Below the pieces are notes generated by a model, which saw nothing but the letters and a program-made list of their open reading frames with translations, made no database searches and was not told the DNA's origin. The translations under genes and the position numbers were made by a program. Positions 1-8,033 of a DNA stretch of 20,806 bases are shown here, in pieces (positions within the stretch are counted from its first letter, which is position 1; every line of letters starts with the position of its first letter). The stretch is from a virus: the IMG/VR virus record IMGVR_UViG_3300020158_000331, positions 1-20,806 of that record; one strand, given 5' to 3'.

Positions 1-1086
1 TCACTCCTCATCCACCAAACTGCGCCGCTGCTGCGGTGACAGCTTGGCAAAGGCATCTTGGTAAGCCTGCCCCGACAATCGTGACATCTGCTCTATCACA
101 TCCCCGTTGGAATTCGGCGTAGACGCCACTGGCAAGCCCCGTAGCGTAACCGGCGCCTTCTCGGCAGGCTGCCGATCGGGAACCTTCTCAGATGCAACCG
201 CAACTGGCGCTGCCGGTGTAGCCGCCTTGACCACCTTAGCTTCTTTCACAGCAGACGCAACCACTGCCGCAGCAACCGCCGGATCGACCTGCACCTTCCC
301 CACCCCACCCCGCAGCGCCAATACCACCCGGTGCGCTTCATCAACCAGGTCGCCGAACTCCAGAGCCGCATTGTCCGGATCAGCCTGCAAGGTGCGCAGC
401 ACCACATCAAAGCTCTTTTGTGCCTTGGTGTCCTTCGAATAATCAACATCCGCCTTGGCTCGTGCAATCAGCCGACGAATCTCCGACTGCTGCATAGCCT
501 GCTGGTTCTGCACATTGGCTTCGCTAAGCGTTTCCGAACGAATCCGCTGCGCCGTCAAATCTTCCAGTGCATTGGAAACCCGTGATTCGATGGCAGAGAA
601 CGCCTCCAGATCGAGCTCACCATCGATGAGCTTCTTCATGGCCAGGGCTTTTTCTTTCAGAAGCACACCACGCTGCTCCTGATAGTCGGCCGGCAGTTCC
701 GTCTGATAGGTCGGAATCTGGGGCTCTGGCGCCTCTTTGGCAGTTTCCTTTACAGGCTCCGGCGCCGCGGCTTGTGGCTCTTGAGCAGCCTGTGCATCAG
801 CATCCTCGACCGGCTCCGCCGGCGCCTCATCTTTCGCATTGGGCTGCGCATCAATGCCCTCCTCGCCTTGCTTCTCCGCGTCCGAAGCTACGGCGGCATC
901 CTTTTCTGGCGGGGCATCGACAACCTCGGAAACGGCAATTGGTTCATCTGGCTCATCGATGACTTCCTTGGCGCCAATCACCGGCGGATCAAACTCATCA
1001 TCGCCAAACGGATCCAGCCCTGCAGCACGTTCACGTGCAATGTCGGCCAGTACGTCGGTCTCGGTGGGTGTTGCTACAAGGCTCAT
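1..1086 (-). CDS. Probable scaffold-like protein of the head module
   Basis: A 361-residue protein, directly downstream of the portal gene, where P22-like phages carry the scaffold gene. Residues 1-120 are acidic and rich in Ala, Pro and Glu, so probably disordered. Residues about 130-270 look mostly helical, an Ala/Val/Pro-rich linker follows, and the C-terminus (about 330-361) is a short amphipathic helical segment ending in charged residues. P22 scaffold is about 300 residues and also strongly helical. I see no catalytic motif. I chose the ATG at 1086 because AAGGA lies 9 bases upstream; a TTG three codons earlier sits too close to that site. The scaffold role rests on position and composition, not on a recognised domain. 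It could instead be another head accessory protein. Confidence 0.6.
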   Translation of the reverse strand: MSLVATPTETDVLADIARERAAGLDPFGDDEFDPPVIGAKEVIDEPDEPIAVSEVVDAPPEKDAAVASDAEKQGEEGIDAQPNAKDEAPAEPVEDADAQAAQEPQAAAPEPVKETAKEAPEPQIPTYQTELPADYQEQRGVLLKEKALAMKKLIDGELDLEAFSAIESRVSNALEDLTAQRIRSETLSEANVQNQQAMQQSEIRRLIARAKADVDYSKDTKAQKSFDVVLRTLQADPDNAALEFGDLVDEAHRVVLALRGGVGKVQVDPAVAAAVVASAVKEAKVVKAATPAAPVAVASEKVPDRQPAEKAPVTLRGLPVASTPNSNGDVIEQMSRLSGQAYQDAFAKLSPQQRRSLVDEE

Positions 1087-1110
1087 GATGTTCAATCCTT
1101 CAAGGTTGGT

Positions 1111-3303
1111 TTAAAAAGTTGGGGTTGGGTGCGGTGCAAGTGACACCTGCACGCCATCAGCGCGCTGCGTCTGTATGCCAGCCATCGCCCCATCAGCTTG
1201 CTGCGCCGGCGGAATAGTTGTCGTCATGCCTGGCGCCGCTGCCGTCACGTTGTCGCGCGCCACCGCCGGATCAATGACAGGCCCGGGCGCATTCGAATCC
1301 TGAAAGCCTGCGGCCTTCAGCAATTCATCCGCAATCGGCGTGATGCCCGGCGCCACGGCCAGCACCTGGGCTGCCTGCGCGCTCATGTACAAGCCCTCCA
1401 GTCGCTTGGCCATGGCTTCAGCTTCAAGCTTTTCACCCTTGGCTTCAGACTCACGGATGCTGGCTTTGATCTGCGCCATCTGCGCCTCAAACTGGGCTTG
1501 CGCCACTTGCTGCTGTTGTTGTTTGGCTGCCTGTTGCTCCGGTGTTTCCTTGCCATCCGGGTCAGACTGACCATTGACCTGACGGATACGCTCCAGAATC
1601 GCTTTCTTTCTCGGCAGGTTGGGATGCATCTCGAACACCACATCGAGCATGCCCACCACCACCTGGGGTGCAGAAGACGCCAATTGCGACAAGACCTGCA
1701 TCAAGGAATCAAACGCCGCTTCGGCATAAGAGAGCTTCCAGGCCTGCTCGCCAATCACAAAGCTGGCCTTGCGCTGCGTGATGTCATTCAGGAAGGTTCC
1801 ATCATCCTGCGGCTGATTCAGCTTGGCATAGTCGTACTTGTTGCCTTCATGGGCGACTCTGATCGTCAAAGGTTGGGTCAGGAACTGCTCTGCCAAGCTG
1901 AGCGTAATCTCGCCTTCCATCTGCCGGGCAAACAACAGGTTGTCAAACAGCTCCATGGTCAAGAGACTGCCCTGCTCCTGCTTGGCCATCACCGCCTTGC
2001 CGCTGGTCACATTGGAATTGCGCCCCATGTTGTCGGCGTTCACGCCTGACATGTTTCGAATGGACGCGCTGTCGTTCTGCGCCATCTGCAGCTGAAACTG
2101 GGCCCGGCTCTCGTTGCCGCGCTCCTGCACCTTGCCACCCGACAGGGCGCCATTGGCAAAGACTGCGGTGCCGTCCGGTGCATCAAGCTCCCGCCTGATC
2201 TCGGCCAGGTCCATCACTTCCGCATCAATGGCGCCGACTTCCATCTTGATCTGGTTGGCACTGGCCTCGTACAGGCTGCGGCTCATCCGGTGGTTCAGTG
2301 CTTCCTGCGGCCCAAGGAGCGGCAGAATCGGTGAATACGGCATGCCGGTGCGCTTGTTCCGATACGCCCATACCGGAATGAACGGAAACAAATCGTGCTT
2401 GAACGGGCTCCAGGCCTCGATCAAGGTGTCCTTCTCGGTCATCACCGCACAGCACATGCGCCAGCTCACACCGTCGGCCATGCCGGTAACGGGATGAAGC
2501 TGGGCCTGTGGCTCCCGGCTCCAGCACTCGATCAGCAGAATGCGCTCTCTGGGGTTGAACAGATCAACCGGCCGTGCCGTCATGTAGTCCAGTTCATCGC
2601 CATTGCCGGGATTGAAAGAATCCATGCCGGCCAACAGACCAGAGCCACCGAGCCAATCCCTAAAGATCGTGACATCATCACCGGTCTGAACGCAGCGGTC
2701 GATCTGAATTTTCTTATTCGGGAAGAGGGCTTCGGCCACATCCCGGTCTACGACCTTGATGCGAAACAGGTAGCGTGCATCTGACAGATCACGCTTGGAC
2801 CCTTGGCTGTCGTAGAGGATGTTGCGCCAGGATTCGGCACCAATGTAGATCGGCGGCCCGGACGGATCGCCCCTGAGTCCCACTTCCATCCAGCCCAAGC
2901 CGGCTTTGAACGCGTCCTCAATCGCATAGGAGCGCTCAAAGACTGCCCGGTTCGCATCGTCCAGGTACTTCAGCAGTTTGGTCTTGAGGGTCGCATCGTC
3001 GCTGGCAGCCTCACCTTCATCGGCAGCCACCACCACAAAGTCCACCCGGCTCTTGCGCTCGGTGCCGATCAACCAGTCAATGGTCGGCTTGACCTCATTG
3101 AACACAACCGGGTTCTGGCCACGCTCCCGGACGCGCTCGGCATCCTCGTGTTCCCACTGGGTACCGTCATAGAAACCCTCGCACTTGGCCATCATGGCGC
3201 GGTTGGATGCCTGGCGTGATGCTTCTGCCAGAAACCAGCTCTTGCGCTTGTCATGGCGTGCACGCACTGAAGCATCGTCCATCTTCAGGGTTGGGGCCTT
3301 CAT
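1111..3303 (-). CDS. P22-like portal protein
   Basis: The portal forms the dodecameric ring at one capsid vertex through which DNA is pumped by terminase and to which the tail attaches. The 730-residue length matches the P22 portal (725 residues). The N-terminal third has the typical P22-portal pattern, including NPVVFNEVKPTIDWLIGTER (residues about 64-83) and the helix around KTKLLKYLDDANRAVFERSY (about 108-127). The C-terminal region has a glutamine run and a long charged helical stretch, like the barrel part of P22-type portals. The start at 3303 overlaps the stop of the upstream gene as ATGA, which argues against an in-frame start 19 codons earlier. The gene lies between terL/ORF167 and the scaffold-like gene. 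Confidence 0.9.
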   Translation of the reverse strand: MKAPTLKMDDASVRARHDKRKSWFLAEASRQASNRAMMAKCEGFYDGTQWEHEDAERVRERGQNPVVFNEVKPTIDWLIGTERKSRVDFVVVAADEGEAASDDATLKTKLLKYLDDANRAVFERSYAIEDAFKAGLGWMEVGLRGDPSGPPIYIGAESWRNILYDSQGSKRDLSDARYLFRIKVVDRDVAEALFPNKKIQIDRCVQTGDDVTIFRDWLGGSGLLAGMDSFNPGNGDELDYMTARPVDLFNPRERILLIECWSREPQAQLHPVTGMADGVSWRMCCAVMTEKDTLIEAWSPFKHDLFPFIPVWAYRNKRTGMPYSPILPLLGPQEALNHRMSRSLYEASANQIKMEVGAIDAEVMDLAEIRRELDAPDGTAVFANGALSGGKVQERGNESRAQFQLQMAQNDSASIRNMSGVNADNMGRNSNVTSGKAVMAKQEQGSLLTMELFDNLLFARQMEGEITLSLAEQFLTQPLTIRVAHEGNKYDYAKLNQPQDDGTFLNDITQRKASFVIGEQAWKLSYAEAAFDSLMQVLSQLASSAPQVVVGMLDVVFEMHPNLPRKKAILERIRQVNGQSDPDGKETPEQQAAKQQQQQVAQAQFEAQMAQIKASIRESEAKGEKLEAEAMAKRLEGLYMSAQAAQVLAVAPGITPIADELLKAAGFQDSNAPGPVIDPAVARDNVTAAAPGMTTTIPPAQQADGAMAGIQTQRADGVQVSLAPHPTPTF

Positions 3304-3803
3304 ACCAGCGCCTCCGTCAATCGCTTGCCGGTGTGCTTGTCGGTGGCAACGATCTCCCACATCTTCTGGCTTTCCAGATCAAGCCGGATGTGTCGTGGCG
3401 TGACCGGCATCAGCACCAGGTCAGGTGCAAAGGTGATCACCACCTCGCACAAGGCGTGCAGAGCTTGCCTGTCGTTTCTGTCCTTGCCCATGACCACCAG
3501 TGCTTCCCGGGCTTCCCGAAAGCAGTGCGGGCTAGGGTTGCCGGTACAAGTGCCATCGGCATTGAATCCAACAAACTCGGTGATGGCACGCCGGCCGATG
3601 ACCCATACTCCGGAATCGGAACACCCTTGCAGGAACACATTGGTCGCCGCCCAGATGCACAGGCAGGGTTGTGATTTCTTGCCCTCACCGATCCATTCCA
3701 GCGAGACATTGAAGCCCTTGCGGGTAGCCTGCTTCCAGGAATGCCGGTGTCCGACGGCAAAGACAGGTTCACCATGGGGCGACAGAATGGGTGACAGATG
3801 CAT
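3300..3803 (-). CDS. Conserved-looking protein between TerL and portal, unknown function
   Basis: A 167-residue soluble protein with no signal peptide, membrane segment or motif I recognise. It contains several Trp and Cys residues and a segment (residues about 20-110) that reads like a compact alpha/beta domain. It starts at ATG 3803, preceded by a strong ribosome-binding site (GGAGG, 5 bases upstream). This start overlaps nothing essential, but the binding site lies inside the last codons of terL, so the genes are coupled. Its stop overlaps the portal start as ATGA. The tight fit between the motor and portal genes suggests a role in packaging or head completion, but that is only inferred from position. 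Confidence 0.7.
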   Translation of the reverse strand: MHLSPILSPHGEPVFAVGHRHSWKQATRKGFNVSLEWIGEGKKSQPCLCIWAATNVFLQGCSDSGVWVIGRRAITEFVGFNADGTCTGNPSPHCFREAREALVVMGKDRNDRQALHALCEVVITFAPDLVLMPVTPRHIRLDLESQKMWEIVATDKHTGKRLTEALV

Positions 3804-3805
3804 GG

Positions 3806-5074
3806 CTACCTCCAACTGCGGGTTCGTTGCTTGAAGGAACCAATGGCATCGTTAGACGCATTGCTCATCAGATCGATGGCCTGGCCCAGATACCGAAAGG
3901 CATCCGCACCGTGGCTGTACTCGTCATGCCGCGGGGCCCCGGGCTCATTGGTTGCCTGGTTAACATCGCGCCGGTAGCGCTTCAGGCATTCCAGCAGTCG
4001 GGCCGTCTTGCCCTGATCGAAGTAGCAGCGTGGCCAGAGCAGTCGGGCTGCCTTGATGCCTTCTTCCACACTGGTCTGGGGCAACACATGGGTCTTGCGC
4101 TTGAGCTCACCCAGCAGTTCTTCCGTACTCTTGCCAGTCTGGAAGTTTCTGGTCCGACCATCGTGCGGGATGTAATCGGTACCGAAGCGGTAGGGGCGCC
4201 GTTCCAACTCCGCAACGTACCAGTCCAGGGTGCGGTTGTTGTCCTCGATGTAGTCGATCAGCCGCACATCCATAGGGGTACGCTGCACAAAGACGATGGT
4301 CATGGCATCGTTCCAGCCCAGGTCCCAGACTGTGTGCACTGGCAGCATGGGGTCGTACGGAACCAGTCTGACCCTGCCGTCCTTGAAGACAGCGTCGATC
4401 TCATGGCGGTAGATGGCGCCTTCAGCCACCCGGCGCGGTTTGCCTTCCCAGATGTGCTCATAGCTTTCCGGATCACGCGCCTGCGCCTTGAGGCGTTCTT
4501 GCTCCAGGACTTCTGGAAACCATGGGTTGTCACGCCAGTTGACTTCGCAGAGCCAGGTATCAGGACTGGGTGCCGCAATGAACCTGACGTAGGTTTCATC
4601 GGTATCCATGTCGGGGTTCAAGGTCAACCAGATTTCTGAGTCGGGCTTGCGGATGGTGGGGATCAGGACATCCCAGCTGCGTTTGGAAACCCCGTGTGCT
4701 TCCTCGACCCAGCAGCGGTCCACGCTCTCGTAACTTTTTATGGAATCAACCGTGTGCGATTGCAAACCGCAGAACAGGAACAGGCTGCCGTTCTTGCCCC
4801 GGATTTCGGTATCGAGCACCTCATAAAACTCGGAGAAGCCAAGTTCTTCGATCTGGTCTCTGAGCAGCCGGTGAACAGAGTCCTTCATGGACTTCTGAAC
4901 TTCCCGGGCGCACAGAACGCGAAGTGGCGTGCAGAAAGCGGCGATGAGCAGTGCTCTGGCCACACCCCAGGACTTGGCACCACCGCGACCGCCATAGAGA
5001 ACCTTGTAGCGCATGGGACGCATCAAGGGTTCGAGGACCTGCGGAAACTGGGGGGTGATGTGGATTTCATTCAT
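3806..5074 (-). CDS. terL: Phage terminase large subunit (TerL), PBSX/Terminase_3 type
   Basis: The ATPase-nuclease that cuts phage concatemers and drives DNA into the prohead. The 422-residue length is normal for the PBSX-like class. The N-terminal ATPase domain shows Walker A GGRGGAKS (residues 28-35), a Walker B strand ending in VEEA with the catalytic Glu at about 124-125, and the coupling motif TLNP (151-154). The C-terminal RNase H-like nuclease shows VWDLGWNDA with the metal-binding Asp at 251 and HDEYSHGADAFRY (383-395) with Asp 391. All key residues are present, so the enzyme should be active. The start overlaps the terS stop as ATGA, the usual arrangement of the two subunits. Confidence 0.95.
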   Translation of the reverse strand: MNEIHITPQFPQVLEPLMRPMRYKVLYGGRGGAKSWGVARALLIAAFCTPLRVLCAREVQKSMKDSVHRLLRDQIEELGFSEFYEVLDTEIRGKNGSLFLFCGLQSHTVDSIKSYESVDRCWVEEAHGVSKRSWDVLIPTIRKPDSEIWLTLNPDMDTDETYVRFIAAPSPDTWLCEVNWRDNPWFPEVLEQERLKAQARDPESYEHIWEGKPRRVAEGAIYRHEIDAVFKDGRVRLVPYDPMLPVHTVWDLGWNDAMTIVFVQRTPMDVRLIDYIEDNNRTLDWYVAELERRPYRFGTDYIPHDGRTRNFQTGKSTEELLGELKRKTHVLPQTSVEEGIKAARLLWPRCYFDQGKTARLLECLKRYRRDVNQATNEPGAPRHDEYSHGADAFRYLGQAIDLMSNASNDAIGSFKQRTRSWR

Positions 5075-5511
5075 CGCGGCTTGGCTGTGACGTAGGTGAT
5101 CTCCACCGTGTGTTTGATGGCTTCACCATTGGCACCAGTCACTTCCATCTTGTCGGTGAACATCTTCAGATGACGACCTTCGAGCTCAAGTGCCTTGAGG
5201 GCACCGGCGTGATTGGCCATCAGGCTGTTGCCGTCCTTGTCGATCACCTGCTTCATGGCATCGGTCTTGACCCTTTGAAGGTCCGTCAAAACGTCATCCG
5301 CTTTGCGCCTAACGCGTTTGGAGCGGGCGTTCATCAATTCCTGGATGCGCGCAGCAACCCAAGTTTTTCCAAGTAGTTCGGGGCCGATCCGTGAGGCTGT
5401 CTTGGCGCTGTAAGCAGCACGCACGGCCGCCTTGGTCGCGTTCAGGTCAACCAGATACTCCTGGCAGAACAGCACTTGCTTTTTAGTCAGCGCCTTCTTG
5501 CGCGTCGACAT
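5071..5511 (-). CDS. terS: Phage terminase small subunit (TerS), Terminase_2 type
   Basis: The DNA-recognition subunit of the packaging motor, which binds the packaging site and hands DNA to TerL. The protein has 146 residues. Residues about 6-60 form the Terminase_2 helix-turn-helix region, with the typical TKKQ..FCQEYL.D.NAT.AA..AAYS pattern followed by a basic segment KRVRRK. The central part is helical (oligomerisation), and the C-terminus is short and beta-rich. ATG 5511 is preferred over a GTG two codons upstream, because GGAG lies 8 bases before the ATG but only 2 before the GTG. It is the first gene of the leftward packaging block; the promoter for this block is not obvious in the 190-base gap upstream. 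Confidence 0.88.
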   Translation of the reverse strand: MSTRKKALTKKQVLFCQEYLVDLNATKAAVRAAYSAKTASRIGPELLGKTWVAARIQELMNARSKRVRRKADDVLTDLQRVKTDAMKQVIDKDGNSLMANHAGALKALELEGRHLKMFTDKMEVTGANGEAIKHTVEITYVTAKPR

Positions 5512-5707
5512 GAACACATCTCCAGAATTGTTTCGTTCTGGAAAGTGTCAGAGGGAATGTTTCGGAGTCAACGGGTCGGTTTGACGAGCCGCAGCCAGGC
5601 AGGGGCTGAGAATGAAATTCGGGTGAGTGGTGAATTGCTTTTTTTACGCTTATTTGGTGGGCTATAGTGAGCTACGTAACCGCATATAGAAACTTGCTGA
5701 ACCATCA
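5512..5707. other. Divergent intergenic region between terS and the HNH gene
   Basis: About 190 bases without a gene. It is rich in A+T towards the HNH side. A TATAGT at 5663-5668 could be a -10 box for the rightward cargo genes, but no -35 box with good spacing is present. No terminator or clear repeat was seen. It may hold the packaging recognition site, which cannot be judged by eye. Confidence 0.35.
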
Positions 5708-6466
5708 ATGAACGTAACGCCTCATCCCTACCTCGAATACCCTGAGTCACTCAATTACATACAGGACGCTGCCGTAAAAGAGGCGTTCGAATACCTTGTC
5801 AGCAGTGCGCAGCATATCCCGGGTTACACAGCGCGCCCTAAGCCCCATGGATACATCACGCGTAATCTTCACTACTTCGACGCGCCTAACACCTCACCTT
5901 ACGCATTCACTGTCAACCGGCATTGGCTTCTTTTTTATCTTAGGTCGCCCGCGCAGACGCACCCCGACATCAGCGTGGAAAAACTTCAGCAGACATTTGC
6001 TGACGCGAAAGTTCTCGATGATGGGCAGATAACGTTCAAGATCCGAACGCTTGCTGATGCCCAGTCCGCAATGCAGTTGATTTTTCCAGGACTTGCAATC
6101 ACCGCAGAATATGCATCACCTGACGAGATACCAAACAGCGCTTCCTATGTTGAGGGCGCATCGACAGTGGTTCACGTCAACAGCTTCGAGAGAAATCGGC
6201 ATGCGCGAGAAGCGTGTATCCGACACTACGGTTACAAATGCAACGTTTGTGGCTTTAGTTTCAGCGATGCCTATGGCGCGATAGGCGAGCAATATATACA
6301 CGTTCACCACGTGGTTGAGCTGGCATCAATCCGCGAACAATATGAAGTTGACCCTATTCGCGATCTCCGACCAGTTTGTCCCAACTGTCACGCCATGCTG
6401 CATCGAAGGTCGCCGGCGCTCACCATCGAAGAATTGAAGCGAAACTTAAATCGCAGTCATCAGTGA
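5708..6466 (+). CDS. McrA-like HNH endonuclease (predicted restriction-type nuclease)
   Basis: A 252-residue protein. The C-terminal half carries a complete HNH/beta-beta-alpha-metal nuclease of the McrA/COG3183 type: zinc cysteines CNVC (C178, C181) and CPNC (C224, C227), the catalytic HVHH (H198-H201), and DLRPVCPNCHAMLHR with N226, H228 and H232. Residues 1-150 form a separate domain that I do not recognise; it has a YAFTVNRHWLLFYLRSP segment and may sense the substrate. HNH proteins next to terminase genes often help packaging. This one, however, is on the opposite strand, has a large extra domain and is paired with a second nuclease gene, so a cargo or defence role is more likely. No methyltransferase gene is adjacent. 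No clear ribosome-binding site precedes the ATG. Confidence 0.85.
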   Translation: MNVTPHPYLEYPESLNYIQDAAVKEAFEYLVSSAQHIPGYTARPKPHGYITRNLHYFDAPNTSPYAFTVNRHWLLFYLRSPAQTHPDISVEKLQQTFADAKVLDDGQITFKIRTLADAQSAMQLIFPGLAITAEYASPDEIPNSASYVEGASTVVHVNSFERNRHAREACIRHYGYKCNVCGFSFSDAYGAIGEQYIHVHHVVELASIREQYEVDPIRDLRPVCPNCHAMLHRRSPALTIEELKRNLNRSHQ

Positions 6467-6527
6467 TCCATGATCATTAACCGTCGCAGCATTCACCCAA
6501 CATCATCAGATTCACATTTAGGGCAAC

Positions 6528-7088
6528 ATGACTTCAATAGCGTTGCAACATGCCCAGCAAATCTACCTGCACTCGACACCGGTACTCCATATTCAGGGAA
6601 TTGGAGGCAAACGGTGGAAAAGAAATGTTGCTAAAGGTGGAAGGATTGGACCGTGGCTACAAGCTAATTATTCCGTCCTCGATCGCAAGGTCTGGGAACA
6701 TCGCGTCCCATCCTTGTACTTGGTGAGTGGATCCGACGGAAAAATTAGATATGTTGGAATCTCAAGAAATCGAATGAAGGACCGGTGGCGAGAGTCCCCA
6801 GCATATGATGCAGAAACAATGGTTCGTCTTCCCAAAAACCAGCTATTTCATAGCCAGTGTTGGAAGCAAATTGAATTGGAAACAAACGTCAATCCAGCAG
6901 CGACGTTTGAGGTACGCTGCATAGACGCTGAGGCATTACTTCCTCTCCTCATAAAGTTAGGGCCGCCACTCTCCGCATTCATCGCACTTGGAAATGATAG
7001 TGAAGGCATCGTGGCTGGAGTAGAGCGATGGCTCTGCAATAACAAGAGTGACGTTTTGGTGACATGGAACATTGCAATGACCAAATAG
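6528..7088 (+). CDS. Probable GIY-YIG-fold nuclease
   Basis: A 186-residue protein, 61 bases downstream of the HNH gene on the same strand, so probably cotranscribed. Residues 62-88 fit the GIY-YIG core: SLYLV (first motif), a hairpin SGSDGKIR, YVGIS (second motif) and RMKDRW, whose Arg 86 lines up with the catalytic Arg 27 of I-TevI. The metal-binding Glu would be E116 or E118, in the helix after CWKQIE. The first motif is LYL rather than GIY, so this is a divergent member. The N-terminal 60 residues and C-terminal 60 residues are unassigned. Base composition is more A+T-rich than the flanking phage genes. A weak AGGG lies just upstream of the ATG. Nuclease activity is an inference from the motif. 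Confidence 0.62.
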   Translation: MTSIALQHAQQIYLHSTPVLHIQGIGGKRWKRNVAKGGRIGPWLQANYSVLDRKVWEHRVPSLYLVSGSDGKIRYVGISRNRMKDRWRESPAYDAETMVRLPKNQLFHSQCWKQIELETNVNPAATFEVRCIDAEALLPLLIKLGPPLSAFIALGNDSEGIVAGVERWLCNNKSDVLVTWNIAMTK

Positions 7089-7107
7089 CGGCAACAAATC
7101 CGCCCCA

Positions 7108-7317
7108 CTAGCACCAAAACAACGCCCCCTGGTAAGCCCGGTTAGATTTGACCTTGCCGGCAAGCATCATCATCTCCAACCGGTGTCGTGCCTTGAGCTT
7201 GGCCTCGCGACAGGCCAGCGCAACGCCCGGGTGCATCTCCACCTGACGCGCCGTTGATGGCCCGAGTTCTAACAACGCAGCCAGGATTGCCTCTTCAATT
7301 TCTTGCAGTTTATTCAT
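7108..7317 (-). CDS. Small winged-helix-like protein
   Basis: A 69-residue protein. The sequence reads as a compact helix-turn-helix with a wing: helix 1 EEAILAALLELG, a turn and recognition-helix candidate TARQVEMHPG, then a helix with REAKLKARHRLEMMMLAGKV and a terminal beta strand NRAYQGALFWC. This is typical of small phage DNA-binding proteins that test whether genes are switched on at low cost. It is the last gene of the leftward early operon. Its start lies inside the end of the upstream gene (ATGAATAA overlap), so the two are translationally coupled. The target is unknown. Confidence 0.6.
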   Translation of the reverse strand: MNKLQEIEEAILAALLELGPSTARQVEMHPGVALACREAKLKARHRLEMMMLAGKVKSNRAYQGALFWC

Positions 7318-7579
7318 GACTGTGAAGGAATCCTGGTTTGCATCGGTCCACGTGCATCATCTCTAAACTCTTGATCTGGGTGCAGTCGCAGCAATAGTCA
7401 AAGCCCAGGTTGAACACGGGCTCGCCGTCGACCACCAGAATTACCCGCGGCTCGCCCTTATGGTTTTGCACAGCCGCTGCGCTCTTCAGATATTCCACCC
7501 ATTCCAAGCGGTTCAGAAAGCATGGTGGTGGCGGCGGATGCAGATCGGCAACGGCGTCGTTGAGGTTGATTCGTGCCAT
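7310..7579 (-). CDS. Small Cys-rich phage protein, unknown function
   Basis: An 89-residue protein whose start at ATG 7579 has a strong GGAGG 7 bases upstream; an in-frame ATG/GTG-type start 20 codons further up has no such signal. The sequence shows a proline run, then RVILVVDGEPVFNLGFDYCC, and a cluster CCDC...C that could bind zinc. No family is recognised. Genes with the tail DYCCDCTQ...H.D.C look like small early phage proteins whose role is not known. It lies 1 base after the DUF3310 stop, in the leftward early operon. Confidence 0.6.
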   Translation of the reverse strand: MARINLNDAVADLHPPPPPCFLNRLEWVEYLKSAAAVQNHKGEPRVILVVDGEPVFNLGFDYCCDCTQIKSLEMMHVDRCKPGFLHSHE

Positions 7580-7580
7580 G

Positions 7581-7790
7581 TCAGGCCTCCCGAAGCTCGA
7601 TGAGCTTGTCCAGATAGTGACGCGCCTTGCGCAGGTCATCCAAGCCGCCCTTGTCCTTCCAGCGACTGACGTACTTCACGATGTTGCCCTCGAAGTAGCC
7701 AAGCTCGTTGGCTGCAATGTAGTCCCAAGGCTGAATCGCTTTGGACTTGTAGTGGGTGCCGCCGACCTGGGTTTGATTTGCGTTTTCCAT
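7581..7790 (-). CDS. DUF3310 family protein
   Basis: A 69-residue protein that matches the DUF3310 pattern through most of its length: VGGTHYKSKAIQPWDYIAAN, then GNIVKYVSRWKDKGGLDDLRKARHYLDKLI. This family is common in phage early regions and has sometimes been annotated as a nucleotide kinase-related protein; its biochemical role is not established. ATG 7790 is preferred; a TTG six codons earlier is the only other option in frame. It is transcribed away from the iteron array, after the primase gene. Confidence 0.85.
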   Translation of the reverse strand: MENANQTQVGGTHYKSKAIQPWDYIAANELGYFEGNIVKYVSRWKDKGGLDDLRKARHYLDKLIELREA

Positions 7791-7824
7791 GTCCGTTCCA
7801 ATCAGCAAACGTGCAAAAACTTAC

Positions 7825-8004
7825 TGTCACCACTGTCACCACTAAAAGGTGGTGACGCCAACCTTTCCCTGAAAAAACAGGTATATATCCCTCTCCTACA
7901 GCATCTACTTAAAGAAGTAAGTGGTGACAGTGGTGACAGTGGTGACACCCCAATGAAAATCGTGTCACCACCTGAGCAAATCGAAGTGGTGACAGGTGGT
8001 GACA
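7825..8004. repeat. Iteron array, GTGGTGACA in both orientations; candidate replication origin
   Basis: The 9-base word GTGGTGACA occurs eight times without mismatch. On the plus strand it starts at 7921, 7930, 7939, 7986 and 7996. On the minus strand it occupies 7825-7833, 7834-7842 and 7963-7971. A ninth copy at 7849-7857 has one mismatch. The copies at 7825/7834 and at 7921/7930/7939 are head to tail with a 9-base period. The two blocks form an exact 19-base inverted repeat around an A+T-rich segment (7861-7920) that includes GTATATATCC. The array fills the gap between the primase-helicase gene and DUF3310. Iterons beside a primase-helicase gene fit a phage origin; the P4 alpha protein binds comparable short iterons. 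The function is inferred. Confidence 0.75.
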
Positions 8005-8033
8005 AAACCCCACCACACCGGTGTTGAGTGACA

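Noticed and set aside
1198-2049. 283-codon open frame on the plus strand
   Set aside because: Antisense to the portal gene; sequence is His/Leu/Arg-rich noise.
3304-3360. Upstream start for the portal protein
   Set aside because: It would overlap the previous gene by 60 bases, while the start at 3303 gives an ATGA overlap and the expected P22-like length.
3791-4639. 282-codon open frame on the plus strand
   Set aside because: Antisense to the terminase large subunit, whose motifs are unmistakable.
7825-8004. CRISPR array
   Set aside because: Repeats are only 9 bases, occur in both orientations and have no regular spacers; no cas genes are present.
7410-8027. 205-codon plus-strand frame ending in Ser-Gly-Asp repeats
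   Set aside because: It lies antisense to two credible small genes, and its repeats are just the translation of the 9-base iterons.
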